64,000 nt of DNA from Serratia marcescens. GTDB lineage: Bacteria > Pseudomonadota > Gammaproteobacteria > Enterobacterales > Enterobacteriaceae. The stretch spans positions 18,047 through 82,046 of the forward strand of contig NZ_MJAO01000019.1 in the NCBI RefSeq assembly GCF_001902635.1, read 5' to 3'. Below are positions 1-9,900 of this stretch, piece by piece. Made by a program: the position numbers and the translations under genes. Position 1 is the stretch's first letter. Every line of letters begins with the position of its first letter. The notes under the pieces were generated by a model. That model was not told the DNA's origin. It worked only from the letters and a program-made list of their open reading frames with translations, and did no database searches.

Positions 1-80
1 GGCCGGCGATCGTCGGCATGGGATTAATTATTGCCGGTGTGCTGGTGATTAATTTACTGTCGAAAGCCTCGGTGCATTGA
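1..80 (+). CDS. SMR-family multidrug efflux protein, C-terminal end (partial)
   Basis: Only the last 25 codons are present, in the frame starting at base 3 and ending with TGA at 78-80. The peptide (ending NLLSKASVH) closely resembles the end of the fourth transmembrane helix of EmrE-type small multidrug resistance proteins, which end NLLSRSTPH in E. coli. These are about 110-residue inner-membrane proton/drug antiporters working as antiparallel dimers. The start and the catalytic Glu of helix 1 lie outside the window, so activity cannot be judged. Family assignment is fairly secure; the exact orthologue is not. Confidence 0.75.
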   Translation, partial: PAIVGMGLIIAGVLVINLLSKASVH

Positions 81-578
81 GTGTTATTTTAATGTGAAAA
101 AAGGCCGGCGTGACAGCAAGTCGCGCCGGTTGAAGAATTCAGCCATCATTCACTGAAAATAGTGGAATGCTAATTACTTAGCGCCGCCAGCATAGACGCA
201 AATATCCTCCTCTCCGGTAGCAAAAAATGCGCCGTCTCACTGAAAGCACGCGAAGATAATTAATCCCGATATTGCGGGAGAAACCTCCTCGTCGGCAGCA
301 GTGACGTTATCACTTTCTGCGTGCGGCCGACGCCTGTAGCGGGTGGCAGCGTCACGTTTGGCGCCTTGCGGCGAAGCGGAAATAGCCTGCAATAAAAATA
401 AATGTTCATCCGGTGCAAAAAAACACCCAATAATGGCCGGAATATATTTTCATTATTTATATATCGAGCTAGATTAAACAGGTTTGCATCAAAGATAGCG
501 AAACGTGTCCGCCGAGTGACGCGCACTATCAGCAATGGCGATTTTACACAGCGCAGTTCCAGGTTCAGGAGTGGGATA
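81..578. other. Gene-free stretch between SMR gene and DUF333 lipoprotein gene
   Basis: Apart from the hairpin near 103-129 I see no convincing gene. The open frames here have no plausible ribosome-binding site or protein-family signature. The last 150 bases presumably carry the promoter of the lipoprotein gene that starts at 579. Confidence 0.5.
103..129 (-). terminator. Hairpin downstream of the SMR gene, T-run on the minus side
   Basis: CCGGCG at 105-110 pairs with CGCCGG at 124-129 around a 13-nt loop. The run of six A at 97-102 becomes a U-tract only for minus-strand transcription. On the plus strand it could still stop SMR readthrough, but without a U-tract. No minus-strand gene is recognised upstream of it. 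Confidence 0.4.
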
Positions 579-833
579 ATGACGACATCAAAATGGCTGC
601 TTGCCAGCGCCGTGCTGCTTTTAGCCGCCTGCAGCAGCAATAACGAAGAGCCAGTACAGCAGGGCAACAGTGCCAGAATCAATACGTTGCAGACCAGCGC
701 CGGTTGCGCGGCGGTCGGCGGCGTCACCACCATCGCGCACAATTTGAACGGCGAAGCGTTGCGTATGTGCCAAATGCCGAACGGCAAGCAGTGTGAGGAG
801 CGCTCGCTGGGCCTGGGCAGCTGCGCCGGATAA
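579..833 (+). CDS. DUF333-family small lipoprotein (YdbJ/YoaF-like)
   Basis: An 84-residue protein. The start at 579 is chosen because AGGAG lies just upstream and because it begins a clean lipoprotein signal peptide (hydrophobic core, then LLAAC with Cys18). An earlier in-frame ATG at 402 would add a 59-residue tail of no sense. The mature part, with CAAVGG, the central Cys and QCEERSL, matches the DUF333 'putative hemolysin' family, whose function is unknown. In E. coli ydbJ lies next to hslJ on the same strand; here the gene converges on hslJ. Expected location is the outer membrane, inner leaflet. Confidence 0.8.
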   Translation: MTTSKWLLASAVLLLAACSSNNEEPVQQGNSARINTLQTSAGCAAVGGVTTIAHNLNGEALRMCQMPNGKQCEERSLGLGSCAG

Positions 834-862
834 GCATAGGGCGCCAGGCCGGGCGCGCAGGA

Positions 863-1291
863 TCAGTACACCCAATCGCGCAGGGTATAGACCAGCGTGT
901 GGCCGCTGCCGCTCAGCGTCAACTGCTGCGCGCTGAGCGTTACTTTGGCGCCGTTTTCCAGTACGGTGCCGATCACCCGATCCCATTGATTTCGCTGATC
1001 GTCAGGACACAGCTTGCGCGTCATGGCCAACGGCTTCACCGTCAGCACGCCGTCGTCTAATTGCCCCTGGCCGAAGAAGCGGTTGCACATGGCGCCGGAC
1101 ACATGCAGGTGTTCGCCGAACTCCAGATTGAGCAAGCCGCCGCCCGGCGGCAGCTTGGCCGCTTCGCCATCCACGCTTTGCAACACGAAATTGTGATGCA
1201 ACAAATCGTTTGGCGCGACGGTGGTGTGTTGCATCATGCTGCACCCCGTTAAGGCCAGCGCCGCCAGGGCGGTCGCCGCAGTTTTTCTCAT
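863..1291 (-). CDS. hslJ: Heat-shock lipoprotein HslJ (META domain)
   Basis: A 142-residue protein starting at 1291, preceded by a GGGAAAGG ribosome-binding site. The first 17 residues form a lipoprotein signal (ALTGC, Cys17). The remainder is one META/DUF306 domain, with the SGAMCNRFFGQ segment typical of HslJ. In E. coli HslJ is an outer-membrane lipoprotein linked to novobiocin tolerance. It follows ldhA by 50 bp on the same strand, as in E. coli, but an intrinsic terminator sits in that gap, so it probably also has a promoter of its own or depends on readthrough. Confidence 0.9.
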   Translation of the reverse strand: MRKTAATALAALALTGCSMMQHTTVAPNDLLHHNFVLQSVDGEAAKLPPGGGLLNLEFGEHLHVSGAMCNRFFGQGQLDDGVLTVKPLAMTRKLCPDDQRNQWDRVIGTVLENGAKVTLSAQQLTLSGSGHTLVYTLRDWVY

Positions 1292-1302
1292 CGCCTTTCC
1301 CT

Positions 1303-1331
1303 TAATAAAAAGGGCGCCACACGGGCGCCCT
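1303..1331 (-). terminator. Intrinsic terminator between ldhA and hslJ
   Basis: AGGGCGCC (1311-1318) pairs with GGCGCCCT (1324-1331). On the minus strand the stem is followed by TTTTTATT. It lies downstream of the ldhA stop and upstream of the hslJ ribosome-binding site, so it would terminate or attenuate ldhA transcripts before hslJ. Confidence 0.75.
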
Positions 1332-1341
1332 GACGTCATGC

Positions 1342-2334
1342 TCAGGCGTTCAACTGGTTAGGGCAGGCTTCGCCGCGATCCAACTGGCTGATGTTCTGCA
1401 GCGTGGTTTGCGAAATGCTGGTCAGCGCTTCTTCGGTCAGGAAAGCCTGATGGCCGGTGAACAGCACGTTGTGGCAGGCCGACAGGCGACGGAATACGTC
1501 ATCCTGGATCACGTCGTTAGACTTGTCTTCGAAGAACAAGTCACGCTCGTTCTCGTAGACGTCCATCCCCAGCGCGCCGATTTTCTGCTGCTTCAGCGCA
1601 TCGATGGCGGCGGTGGAGTCGATCAGCGCGCCGCGGCTGGTGTTGATCACCATCACGCCGTTTTTCATCATCGCGAAGGCGTCGGCATTCAGCAGATGGT
1701 GGTTTTCCGCCGTCAGCGGGCAGTGCAGGGTGATCACGTCGGATTGCGCGTACAGCGTTTTCAGATCGACATATTCCGCGCCCAGTTCCAGCGCCTGTTC
1801 GCTCGGGAACGGATCGTAGGCCAGCAGTTTCATGCCGAAGCCTTTCAGAATGCGCATCGTCGCCACGCCGATTTTACCGGTGCCGATCACGCCGGCGGTG
1901 CGGTTGTGCATGTTAAAGCCGATCAGCCCTTCCAGCGAGAAATTGGCGTCGCGGGTGCGTTGATAGGCACGGTGAATGCGGCGGTTCAGACACATCATCA
2001 TGCCCACCGCGTGTTCTGCCACCGCCTCCGGCGAATACGCCGGCACGCGTACTACCTTGATGCCCAGTTCTTTGGCGGCGTCCAGATCGACGTTGTTGAA
2101 ACCGGCGCAGCGCAGGGCGAGGATTTCGACCCCCAGCGCCGCCAGTTCTTCGAGCACTTCACGGCTGCCGTCGTCGTTGACGAAGATACACACCGCCTTG
2201 CAACCGGCGGCCGTTTTGGCGGTTTTCTTGCTGAGCAAAAAGTCGAAGAATTCCAGCTCATAGCCAAACTGCTGATTCACCAGTTCGAGATATTTACGGT
2301 CATACTGTTTGGTACTGTATATCGCCAATTTCAT
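1342..2334 (-). CDS. ldhA: Fermentative D-lactate dehydrogenase
   Basis: A 330-residue cytosolic enzyme (E. coli 329) that reduces pyruvate to D-lactate with NADH, regenerating NAD+ in fermentation. It belongs to the D-isomer-specific 2-hydroxyacid dehydrogenases. Visible hallmarks are the Rossmann motif GVIGTGKIG near residue 150, the NTSRG segment with the substrate-binding/catalytic Arg, MDVYENE with the catalytic Glu, and FTGHQAFLT with the catalytic His. The start at 2334 has GGAG 9 nt upstream. Gene order hslJ-ldhA divergent from ydbH is as in E. coli. The 455-bp upstream gap is long enough to hold complex anaerobic or acid control, but I found no clear operator. Confidence 0.97.
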   Translation of the reverse strand: MKLAIYSTKQYDRKYLELVNQQFGYELEFFDFLLSKKTAKTAAGCKAVCIFVNDDGSREVLEELAALGVEILALRCAGFNNVDLDAAKELGIKVVRVPAYSPEAVAEHAVGMMMCLNRRIHRAYQRTRDANFSLEGLIGFNMHNRTAGVIGTGKIGVATMRILKGFGMKLLAYDPFPSEQALELGAEYVDLKTLYAQSDVITLHCPLTAENHHLLNADAFAMMKNGVMVINTSRGALIDSTAAIDALKQQKIGALGMDVYENERDLFFEDKSNDVIQDDVFRRLSACHNVLFTGHQAFLTEEALTSISQTTLQNISQLDRGEACPNQLNA

Positions 2335-2475
2335 CGTGGTTTCTCCACCGTGATTTTGTGATCAATTTAACAGATTTTAGTAAATTCGACAATTGGTTAG
2401 CGGTTTCGGATGCGGTGGGATCGCGGCTGTGCGGGCTTGACGCGGTTGAAGGGGGCGATGGTGATGGCGGGCGGC

Positions 2476-2502
2476 AAAAAAATCCCCACGGGGGTGTGGG
2501 GA
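2476..2502 (-). terminator. Orphan intrinsic terminator on the minus strand
   Basis: CCCCAC (2484-2489) pairs with GTGGGG (2496-2501) and, read on the minus strand, is followed directly by seven T. No minus-strand protein gene lies between this point and azoR more than 3.5 kb away, so it appears to end a short non-coding transcript or antisense RNA. Confidence 0.65.
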
Positions 2503-2615
2503 ATGGCTTCTCTAGTACACAGTTAGCTAGCAGCTAAACTTTTATTAGAATGCTTGCAAGACTATTAATCATCAACGGTAACGACAATAACAAAAGTCTG
2601 AAAACTGTCCCATTC
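2476..2615 (-). ncRNA. Candidate small RNA in the ldhA-ydbH gap
   Basis: The orphan terminator at 2476-2502 would end a transcript of about 140 nt if it begins just downstream of a TATAGT hexamer (complement of 2622-2627) on the minus strand. No good -35 element is visible. The predicted RNA is A/U-rich before the terminator, as Hfq-bound RNAs often are. I do not recognise it as a named enterobacterial sRNA. This is inference from terminator plus -10 only. Confidence 0.25.
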
Positions 2616-2789
2616 ATGTGAACTATATGTAACGAAAATCTACAATCCCGTGCGCGTTTGCGCCAAAAAGGTGCAAATGGCGCCGGTAACGGCTCTCAGC
2701 TTCACCCTATGTCAATTTCGTGCCATCATTATTGTCAATTCAGGCATAGACTTAATGAATGCCTAACTCAGGAACGAAGCAATCATTTA

Positions 2790-5402
2790 ATGACCAGGCG
2801 ATTGAAAGTATTCATAGGGACTGTGGCGGGCTGCGCGATCCTGGCGTTGGCGCTGTGGCAAACCTTGCCGCGCTGGCTGCCGGGCGTGTTATCGCATTGG
2901 TTGCCGGCGGGGAGCCGGCTGGAATTGCAGGGCAAATTGCACTGGCGCCAGGGTGGCCTGGCGCTGGCGGGGGCGCGTTTCAGCGCGCAAGATTGCCTGC
3001 TGGCCAACGTCGGGCCGACGCGGCTGGCCTATCGGCAGGGCCGTTGGCAGCTGTCGAGCGATAAGGTCAGCGTCGATAGCGCCTGTTTGTCAAAACTGCC
3101 GGCCAGCGACGCCAACAGTGCGCCGCTGGCGCTTGACCAATTGCAGCGGCAGTTGCCGCCGCTGGATCTCACCATTAACGATCTGACGCTCATTCCCTGG
3201 CAGCGCTATGCCGGCAAGCTGCAGCTTTCCTCCGGCCATGACGGGCAACGCCTGCATTATCAGGGGCCGAATCTCAGCGCGGAGGCGCAGCTGGATGAAA
3301 AACAGCAGCTGACGTTGCAAAGTCTGACCGTCGTCCCGCCCAATAGCACACAACCGCTGCACCTCGCCGGCAAGATAACCATTCCGCTGGATCTGACCAG
3401 CCTGCCGACGCAGGGGGCGTTGCAGGGGGAAATGCAGACGGCCTATCTGGAAAAACCGGTGTTGCTGGACATGCGCTGGCAACAGCAGCAGGGCGTGTTG
3501 ACGGTGAGCGAAAAAGGTGACGATCGTCCGCTGGCGGTGTTGCCGTGGGAAGTCACGCCGCAGCGGGTCAGCATCAAGCAGGGCGAGTGGCGTTGGCCGT
3601 ATAGTGGGCAGCCGTTGAACGGCGGCCTGAGCATCGCGCTGCACGATTGGAGCACAGGGTTGGATGAAACGGAGATCAGCGCGCGGCTGAACGTGATCAC
3701 CGCCGGCCACAATGGCAAGGGCAATGCGGTGCTCACCCTCGGGCCGGGCAAAGTGGGTTTGACCGACAGCGATCTGCGTTTCCAGCTGACCGGCCAGGCC
3801 AATCTGGCCGACTTCTCGGCCACTGCGTCGATTCCGGGTGTGATCGGCGGCAGCATTCTCAATCCGACGCTGATCTTGCAATCGGGATCGTTGCTGCGCC
3901 TGTGGGGCCAGGTGGCGCCGGAAATGAAACTGGAAGAGGTGCGTTTACCGCTGGCGGGTGTGAAGGTGACCGCCGCCGGCATCACTGGCCGCCTGCAGGC
4001 GATTCTGAGCGCCAGCGACAGCTACTGGGGGCGTTTCAAACTGCATCTGGACGGCCAGGCGCAGGATTTCTGGCCGGACAAGGGCGATTGGCAGTGGCGC
4101 TACTGGGGCAATGGCCGGTTGCCGCCGCTGCAGGCCGCCTGGGACGTCACCGGCAGCGGCAGCTGGCGAGACCGCGATCTGGTGCTCGACAAACTCTCCA
4201 CCGGCTTCGACAAATTGAAGTACGGCCTGGTGACGGTCGCCGCACCGCGGCTGAGCCTCAACCAGCCGCTGCGCTGGCAGCGTGATGAGCAGCGCCCGCA
4301 GTTCAACGGCGAGCTGCAGCTGGCGGCGGATAAAGTCAGCTTCAGCGACGGTGGCCATCTGCCGGCGCCGGTGCTGGCGCTGCAATTAAACGGCAGTTCG
4401 CCGGACAGTTTCCAACTGCAGGGCAAGCTGCAGGCACAGCAGATTGGGCCGATCGCGCTGCGCGGCCGTTGGGACGGCGAACGCCTGCGTGGTGAAGGCT
4501 GGTGGCCGAAACAATCGCTGAAAGTCTTCCAACCGCTGTTGGCGCCGGATCTCAATATCACGTTGCGCGACGGTGAGTTTTACGCGCAGTCGGCGTTTTC
4601 CGCCGCCCGCGAGCAGGGTTTTGAAGCCGGCGGTCACTGGGTGGTGAAAAACGGTGGCATGTGGCTGAAAGACGGAGAAATGAGCGGCCTGGATTTCATC
4701 TTGTCGTACCGGTTTAAGCAGCATCAGTGGCAGCTGGGTGCCAAGCAGCCGGTGTCGCTGCGCATCAAGTCTTTCACCAACCTGTTCGAGATGCAGAACA
4801 TCACCGCCGATTTGCAGGGCACCTATCCTTATAGTGAGGAGCAGCCGCTGACGTTGAGCAACGTCGGCGTGGATATGCTCAACGGGCATATCAGCCTGTC
4901 GGCGCTGCGTTTGCCGCAGCATGACGCCGCGGTATTGAAGTTGGACAAGATCGATCTCAGTGCGTTGTTCACCGCCCTGAAACCGAAGCAGTTAGCCATG
5001 TCCGGCCGGGTAGACGGCGAACTGCCGCTGTTCCTGAACCACCCGAAATGGTTGGTGCAAAACGGTTGGATCGCCAATGCCGGCACCCTGACGCTGCGGC
5101 TGGACAAAGACATGGCCGACGCCATCGGCGGCAACAATCTGGCGACCGGCGCGGCGATCGACTGGCTGCGCTATATGGAAATCAACCGATCGCACGCCCG
5201 GGTCGATCTCGACAACCTGGGCGAGCTGACGCTGAGCGCACGCATCGACGGCATCAACCCGCAGAAGAACGCCAAGCGCGAGGTGATCCTGAACTATCGC
5301 CATCAGGAAAACGTGTTTCAGCTGTGGCGCAGTTTGCGCTTCGGCGACAATTTACAGGAGTGGCTGGAGCAGGCCCTCTCACAACCTGGGGAACAACAAT
5401 GA
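2790..5402 (+). CDS. ydbH: AsmA-like envelope protein YdbH
   Basis: An 870-residue protein beginning MTRRLKVFIG at 2790. A longer in-frame reading to 2658 lacks a ribosome-binding site and would bury the membrane anchor. Residues about 7-25 are a single N-terminal helix anchoring it in the inner membrane. The rest is a long beta-rich periplasmic part whose sequence parallels E. coli YdbH along its length (for example WWPKQSL and the C-terminal NWLRYMEI-like and WRSLRFGDNLQ-like segments). YdbH, TamB and YhdP are redundant AsmA-like bridges that carry phospholipid to the outer membrane. Its stop overlaps the ynbE start by 4 bp (ATGA), as expected for a translationally coupled ydbH-ynbE-ydbL operon. 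The spacing of the ribosome-binding site is poor, so the exact start is less sure. Confidence 0.93.
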   Translation: MTRRLKVFIGTVAGCAILALALWQTLPRWLPGVLSHWLPAGSRLELQGKLHWRQGGLALAGARFSAQDCLLANVGPTRLAYRQGRWQLSSDKVSVDSACLSKLPASDANSAPLALDQLQRQLPPLDLTINDLTLIPWQRYAGKLQLSSGHDGQRLHYQGPNLSAEAQLDEKQQLTLQSLTVVPPNSTQPLHLAGKITIPLDLTSLPTQGALQGEMQTAYLEKPVLLDMRWQQQQGVLTVSEKGDDRPLAVLPWEVTPQRVSIKQGEWRWPYSGQPLNGGLSIALHDWSTGLDETEISARLNVITAGHNGKGNAVLTLGPGKVGLTDSDLRFQLTGQANLADFSATASIPGVIGGSILNPTLILQSGSLLRLWGQVAPEMKLEEVRLPLAGVKVTAAGITGRLQAILSASDSYWGRFKLHLDGQAQDFWPDKGDWQWRYWGNGRLPPLQAAWDVTGSGSWRDRDLVLDKLSTGFDKLKYGLVTVAAPRLSLNQPLRWQRDEQRPQFNGELQLAADKVSFSDGGHLPAPVLALQLNGSSPDSFQLQGKLQAQQIGPIALRGRWDGERLRGEGWWPKQSLKVFQPLLAPDLNITLRDGEFYAQSAFSAAREQGFEAGGHWVVKNGGMWLKDGEMSGLDFILSYRFKQHQWQLGAKQPVSLRIKSFTNLFEMQNITADLQGTYPYSEEQPLTLSNVGVDMLNGHISLSALRLPQHDAAVLKLDKIDLSALFTALKPKQLAMSGRVDGELPLFLNHPKWLVQNGWIANAGTLTLRLDKDMADAIGGNNLATGAAIDWLRYMEINRSHARVDLDNLGELTLSARIDGINPQKNAKREVILNYRHQENVFQLWRSLRFGDNLQEWLEQALSQPGEQQ

Positions 5403-5596
5403 AAATCATGAGTGTGTCGGCGCTGGCAGCGGTGCTGTGCGCTTCGCTGCTGAGCGGTTGTGTGCCGCGCATCGAGGTGGCGACGCCGAAGGAGCCGATT
5501 ACCATCAATATGAACGTCAAGATCGAGCATGAAATTCATATCAAGGTGGATAAGGACGTCGAAAACCTGCTGAAAACCCAAAGCGGTCTGTTCTAG
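5399..5596 (+). CDS. ynbE: Outer-membrane lipoprotein YnbE, YdbH partner
   Basis: A 65-residue lipoprotein. The signal peptide ends in LLSGC (Cys21), followed by a short mature part with alternating residues (ITINMNVKIEHEIHIKV) that favours a beta strand. This fits the known role of YnbE, an outer-membrane lipoprotein that stacks onto the C-terminus of YdbH to complete the phospholipid-transport bridge. The ATG overlaps the ydbH TGA, so translation is coupled, and ydbL begins 8 bp further on. Confidence 0.92.
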   Translation: MKIMSVSALAAVLCASLLSGCVPRIEVATPKEPITINMNVKIEHEIHIKVDKDVENLLKTQSGLF

Positions 5597-5604
5597 GAGC
5601 CGGC

Positions 5605-5928
5605 ATGAAGAAACGTTATTTGTGGCTGACTGCCGCCACCTGGCTGTTCAGCGGCTTGGCGATGGCATTGACGCTGGATGAAGCGAAACAGCAAGGGCGG
5701 GTGGGCGAAACGCTGAGCGGCTATATTGCGCCGGTGCAGCAGGATGCGGAAACGCTGGCGCTGGTGAAACGCATCAACGCCGGCCGCGCCGAGAAGTATC
5801 AGGAAGTGGCGGATGGCAACCATATCGCCGTCGACGAAGTGGCGCGCATGGCCGGGCAGAAGCTGGTGACGCGCGCGCAGAGCGGCGAGTATGTGCGCGG
5901 CATCAACGGCCAGTGGCTGAAGAAATAA
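5605..5928 (+). CDS. ydbL: Periplasmic protein YdbL (DUF1318)
   Basis: A 107-residue protein with a signal peptide (MKKRYLWLTAATWLFSGLAMA) and a DUF1318 mature domain (LDEAKQQGRVGE, RINAGRAEKY, VARMAGQKL). It is the third gene of the ydbH-ynbE-ydbL operon. In E. coli YdbL modulates YdbH-YnbE assembly, probably as a periplasmic chaperone-like factor. The GGAG ribosome-binding site directly follows the ynbE stop. Confidence 0.92.
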   Translation: MKKRYLWLTAATWLFSGLAMALTLDEAKQQGRVGETLSGYIAPVQQDAETLALVKRINAGRAEKYQEVADGNHIAVDEVARMAGQKLVTRAQSGEYVRGINGQWLKK

Positions 5929-5951
5929 AAAAAGCGCGCCATCAGGCGCGC
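5927..5951 (-). terminator. Terminator between convergent ydbL and azoR
   Basis: GCGCGCC (5934-5940), ATCA loop, GGCGCGC (5945-5951). The seven A at 5927-5933 form a U-tract for minus-strand (azoR) transcripts. The hairpin may also stop the ydbL transcript without a U-tract. Confidence 0.7.
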
Positions 5952-6046
5952 CAAGAGATACGGATAGATGATTATTATGAGGGTAGTGCAGGTTTGACAG
6001 GACTGGCAGCGTGTCCGGCAGGGGCATGCCGCCCCTGCGCAGCGTC

Positions 6047-6688
<642 letters not shown>

Positions 6689-6920
6689 TCAGCGTCCCTT
6701 GCATGAAGTACATGCTATTCACATTCCCCCAACAGTGATAGCGCAATATTTCGAGATCTTCGTTCGATTTTATTGAATAACATGCCGACGCTTTACTTGC
6801 GGAAGTAGGGGGAAAAAGCCGTTTGTGATAGGCTGTGCGGCTAAAGCAAAAAAATCGCTAAAAAAACATTAAACCGTTGCTAAGCCTGGCCTTGGCCGCG
6901 ATGAAAAAGGAACACCGAAC

Positions 6921-9900
6921 GTGAAATCTCCGCTCGAGGCACTGCCGGCCCAACTGGGTGAGCTGATGCTCCGCGATCAACAACGCCTGCGTCGTCGCCT
7001 GCAGGGCGCACGAAAAATCAAAAATCCCGATGCCCAGCTGGCGGTCGCCGCCGAAGTGGAAAGCGACATCGCGGCGGCGCGGCAAAGAGTGCAGGCGCGC
7101 GCCGCGTCTTGCCCGCGCATTACCTACCCGGAAAGCCTGCCGGTCAGTCAAAAAAGACAGGATATTTTAAACGCCGTCCGCGATCACCAGGTGGTGATCG
7201 TCGCCGGGGAAACCGGCTCGGGTAAAACCACCCAGTTGCCGAAGATCTGCCTGGAACTGGGGCGCGGGGTGAAAGGGGTGATCGGTCATACCCAGCCGCG
7301 CCGTCTGGCGGCGCGCACCGTCGCCAACCGCATCGCCGACGAGCTGGAAACCCCGCTCGGCGGCAGCGTCGGCTACAAGGTGCGATTCAACGATCAGGTG
7401 GGGGAAAACACCCTGGTCAAGCTGATGACCGACGGTATCTTGCTGGCGGAAATTCAGCAGGATCGCCTGCTGATGCAGTACGACACGCTGATCATCGATG
7501 AGGCGCACGAACGCAGCCTTAACATCGATTTTATTCTCGGCTACCTGCGCGAGCTGCTGCCGAAACGCCCGGATCTGAAAGTGATCATCACGTCGGCGAC
7601 CATCGATCCGCAGCGCTTCTCGCGCCACTTCAACAATGCGCCGATCATTGAGGTTTCCGGGCGCACTTACCCGGTGGAAGTGCGTTACCGCCCGGTGGTC
7701 GACGACGGCGACGATACCGATCGCGATCAGCTACAGGCGATTTTCGATGCGGTGGACGAGCTTGGGCGCGAAGGGCCGGGCGACATCCTGATCTTCATGA
7801 GCGGTGAACGTGAGATCCGCGATACCGCCGACGCGTTGAACCGCCTCGACCTGCCGCATACCGAGGTGTTGCCGCTGTACGCGCGTCTGTCGAACAGCGA
7901 GCAGAACCGGGTGTTCCAGTCGCACCACGGCCGCCGCATCGTGCTGGCCACCAACGTGGCGGAAACCTCGCTGACGGTGCCGGGCATCAAGTACGTCATC
8001 GATCCGGGCACTGCGCGCATCAGCCGCTACAGTTTCCGCACCAAGGTGCAGCGCCTGCCGATCGAGCCGGTGTCGCAGGCCTCCGCTAACCAGCGTAAAG
8101 GGCGCTGTGGCCGCGTGTCGGAAGGGGTGTGCATCCGTCTGTACTCCGAGCAGGACTTCCTGTCGCGGCCGGCGTTTACCGATCCGGAAATTCTGCGCAC
8201 CAACCTGGCGTCGGTCATTTTGCAAATGACCTCGCTGGGGCTGGGCGACATCGCCGCGTTTCCGTTCGTCGAGGCGCCGGACAAGCGCAACATTCAGGAC
8301 GGCGTGCGCCTGCTGGAAGAGCTGGGGGCGATCACCACCGCCGACAACGGCCACTATCAGCTGACGCCGCAGGGCCGGCAGCTGGCGCAGTTGCCGATCG
8401 ACCCGCGTCTGGCGCGCATGGTGCTGGAAGCGCAGAAGAGCGGCAGCGTGCGCGAGGTGATGATCATCACCGCCGCGCTGTCGATTCAGGATCCGCGTGA
8501 GCGCCCGATGGACAAGCAGCAGGCCTCGGATGAAAAACACCGTCGCTTCGCCGACAAGGACTCGGACTTCCTGGCGTTCGTCAACCTGTGGGACTATCTG
8601 CAGGAGCAGCAAAAAGCGAACTCTTCCAGCCAGTTCCGCCGGCTGTGCCGCAACGATTTCCTCAACTACCTGCGGGTGCGCGAGTGGCAGGATATCTATA
8701 CCCAGCTGCGCCAGGTAGTGAAAGAACTGGGGCTGCCGATCAACAGCACGCCTTCCGACTACCGCAGCGTGCACACCGCGTTGCTGACCGGCTTGCTGTC
8801 GCACATCGGCCAGAAAGACGCGGACAAACAGGAATTCACCGGCGCGCGCAACGCCCGCTTCTCGATCTTCCCCGGCTCCGGCCTGTTCAAGAAGCCGCCG
8901 AAGTGGACCATGGTGGCCGAACTGGTGGAAACCAGCCGCCTGTGGGGGCGTATCGCCGCGCGCATCGAACCGGAATGGATCGAGCCGCTGGCGCAACACC
9001 TGGTGAAACACAGCTACAGCGAACCGCACTGGTCGAAGTCGCAGGGGGCGGTGATGGCCAGCGAAAAGGTGACGCTGTTTGGGTTGCCGATCGTCGCGGC
9101 GCGCCAGGTCAACTACGGCTCCATCGATCCGCTGCTGTGCCGTGAGCTGTTTATCCTCCATGCGCTGGTGGAGGGCGATTGGCAGACGCGCCACGCCTTC
9201 TTCCGCGACAACCAAAAACTGCGTGCCGAGGTGGAAGAGCTGGAGCACAAATCGCGCCGCCGCGACATTCTGGTGGACGACGAAACGCTGTTCGGCTTCT
9301 ACGATCGCCGCATTCCCAACGACGTGGTTTCCGGCCGCCATTTCGACAGCTGGTGGAAGAACGCCGCCAAACAGCAGCCGGATCTGCTGAACTTCGAAAA
9401 AGAGATGCTGATTAAGGACGGCGCCAACAAGATCAGCGCGCTCGACTACCCGAACTTCTGGCATCAGGGCAACCTCAAGCTGCGGCTGAGCTACCAGTTC
9501 GAACCGGGCACCGACGCCGACGGCGTGACGGTGCACATTCCGCTGCCAATCCTCAACCAGGTGGAGGAGCAGGGCTTTGAATGGCAGATCCCCGGCATCC
9601 GCCGCGAGCTGGTGATTGCACTGATCAAGTCGCTGCCGAAGCCGGTGCGCCGCAACTTCGTGCCGGCGCCGAACTACGCCGAAGCGTTCCTCGGCCGCGT
9701 CACGGCGCTGGAACTGCCGCTGCTGGATGCGCTGGAGCGTGAACTGCGGCGCATGACTGGCGTGACGGTGTCACGTGATGATTGGCAATGGGATCAGGTG
9801 CCCGATCACCTGAAAATGACTTTCCGCGTGGTGGGCGAGAAAAACCAGACGCTGCGCGAAGGCAAAGATCTGGCCGCCTTGCGCCTGCAGCTGAAAGAGA

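Larger units (their letters stand above)
2335..2789. promoter_or_regulatory. Divergent control region of ldhA and ydbH
   Basis: A 455-bp non-coding region between the divergent ldhA and ydbH starts. It holds the orphan minus-strand terminator and the possible sRNA described separately. No protein gene is supported in it. Confidence 0.5.

Noticed and set aside
260..787. Minus-strand open frame of 175 codons opposite the DUF333 lipoprotein gene
   Set aside because: It has no ribosome-binding site, overlaps a better-supported lipoprotein gene with signal peptide, and has no family-like segments.
1408..2361. Long plus-strand frame opposite ldhA
   Set aside because: It is the antisense reading of a highly conserved enzyme gene; Gln/His/Arg-rich composition is typical of antisense frames in GC-rich DNA.
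7731..9536. 601-codon minus-strand frame inside hrpA
   Set aside because: Antisense to conserved HrpA coding sequence, with the His/Gln/Arg-rich composition of a shadow frame and no ribosome-binding site.
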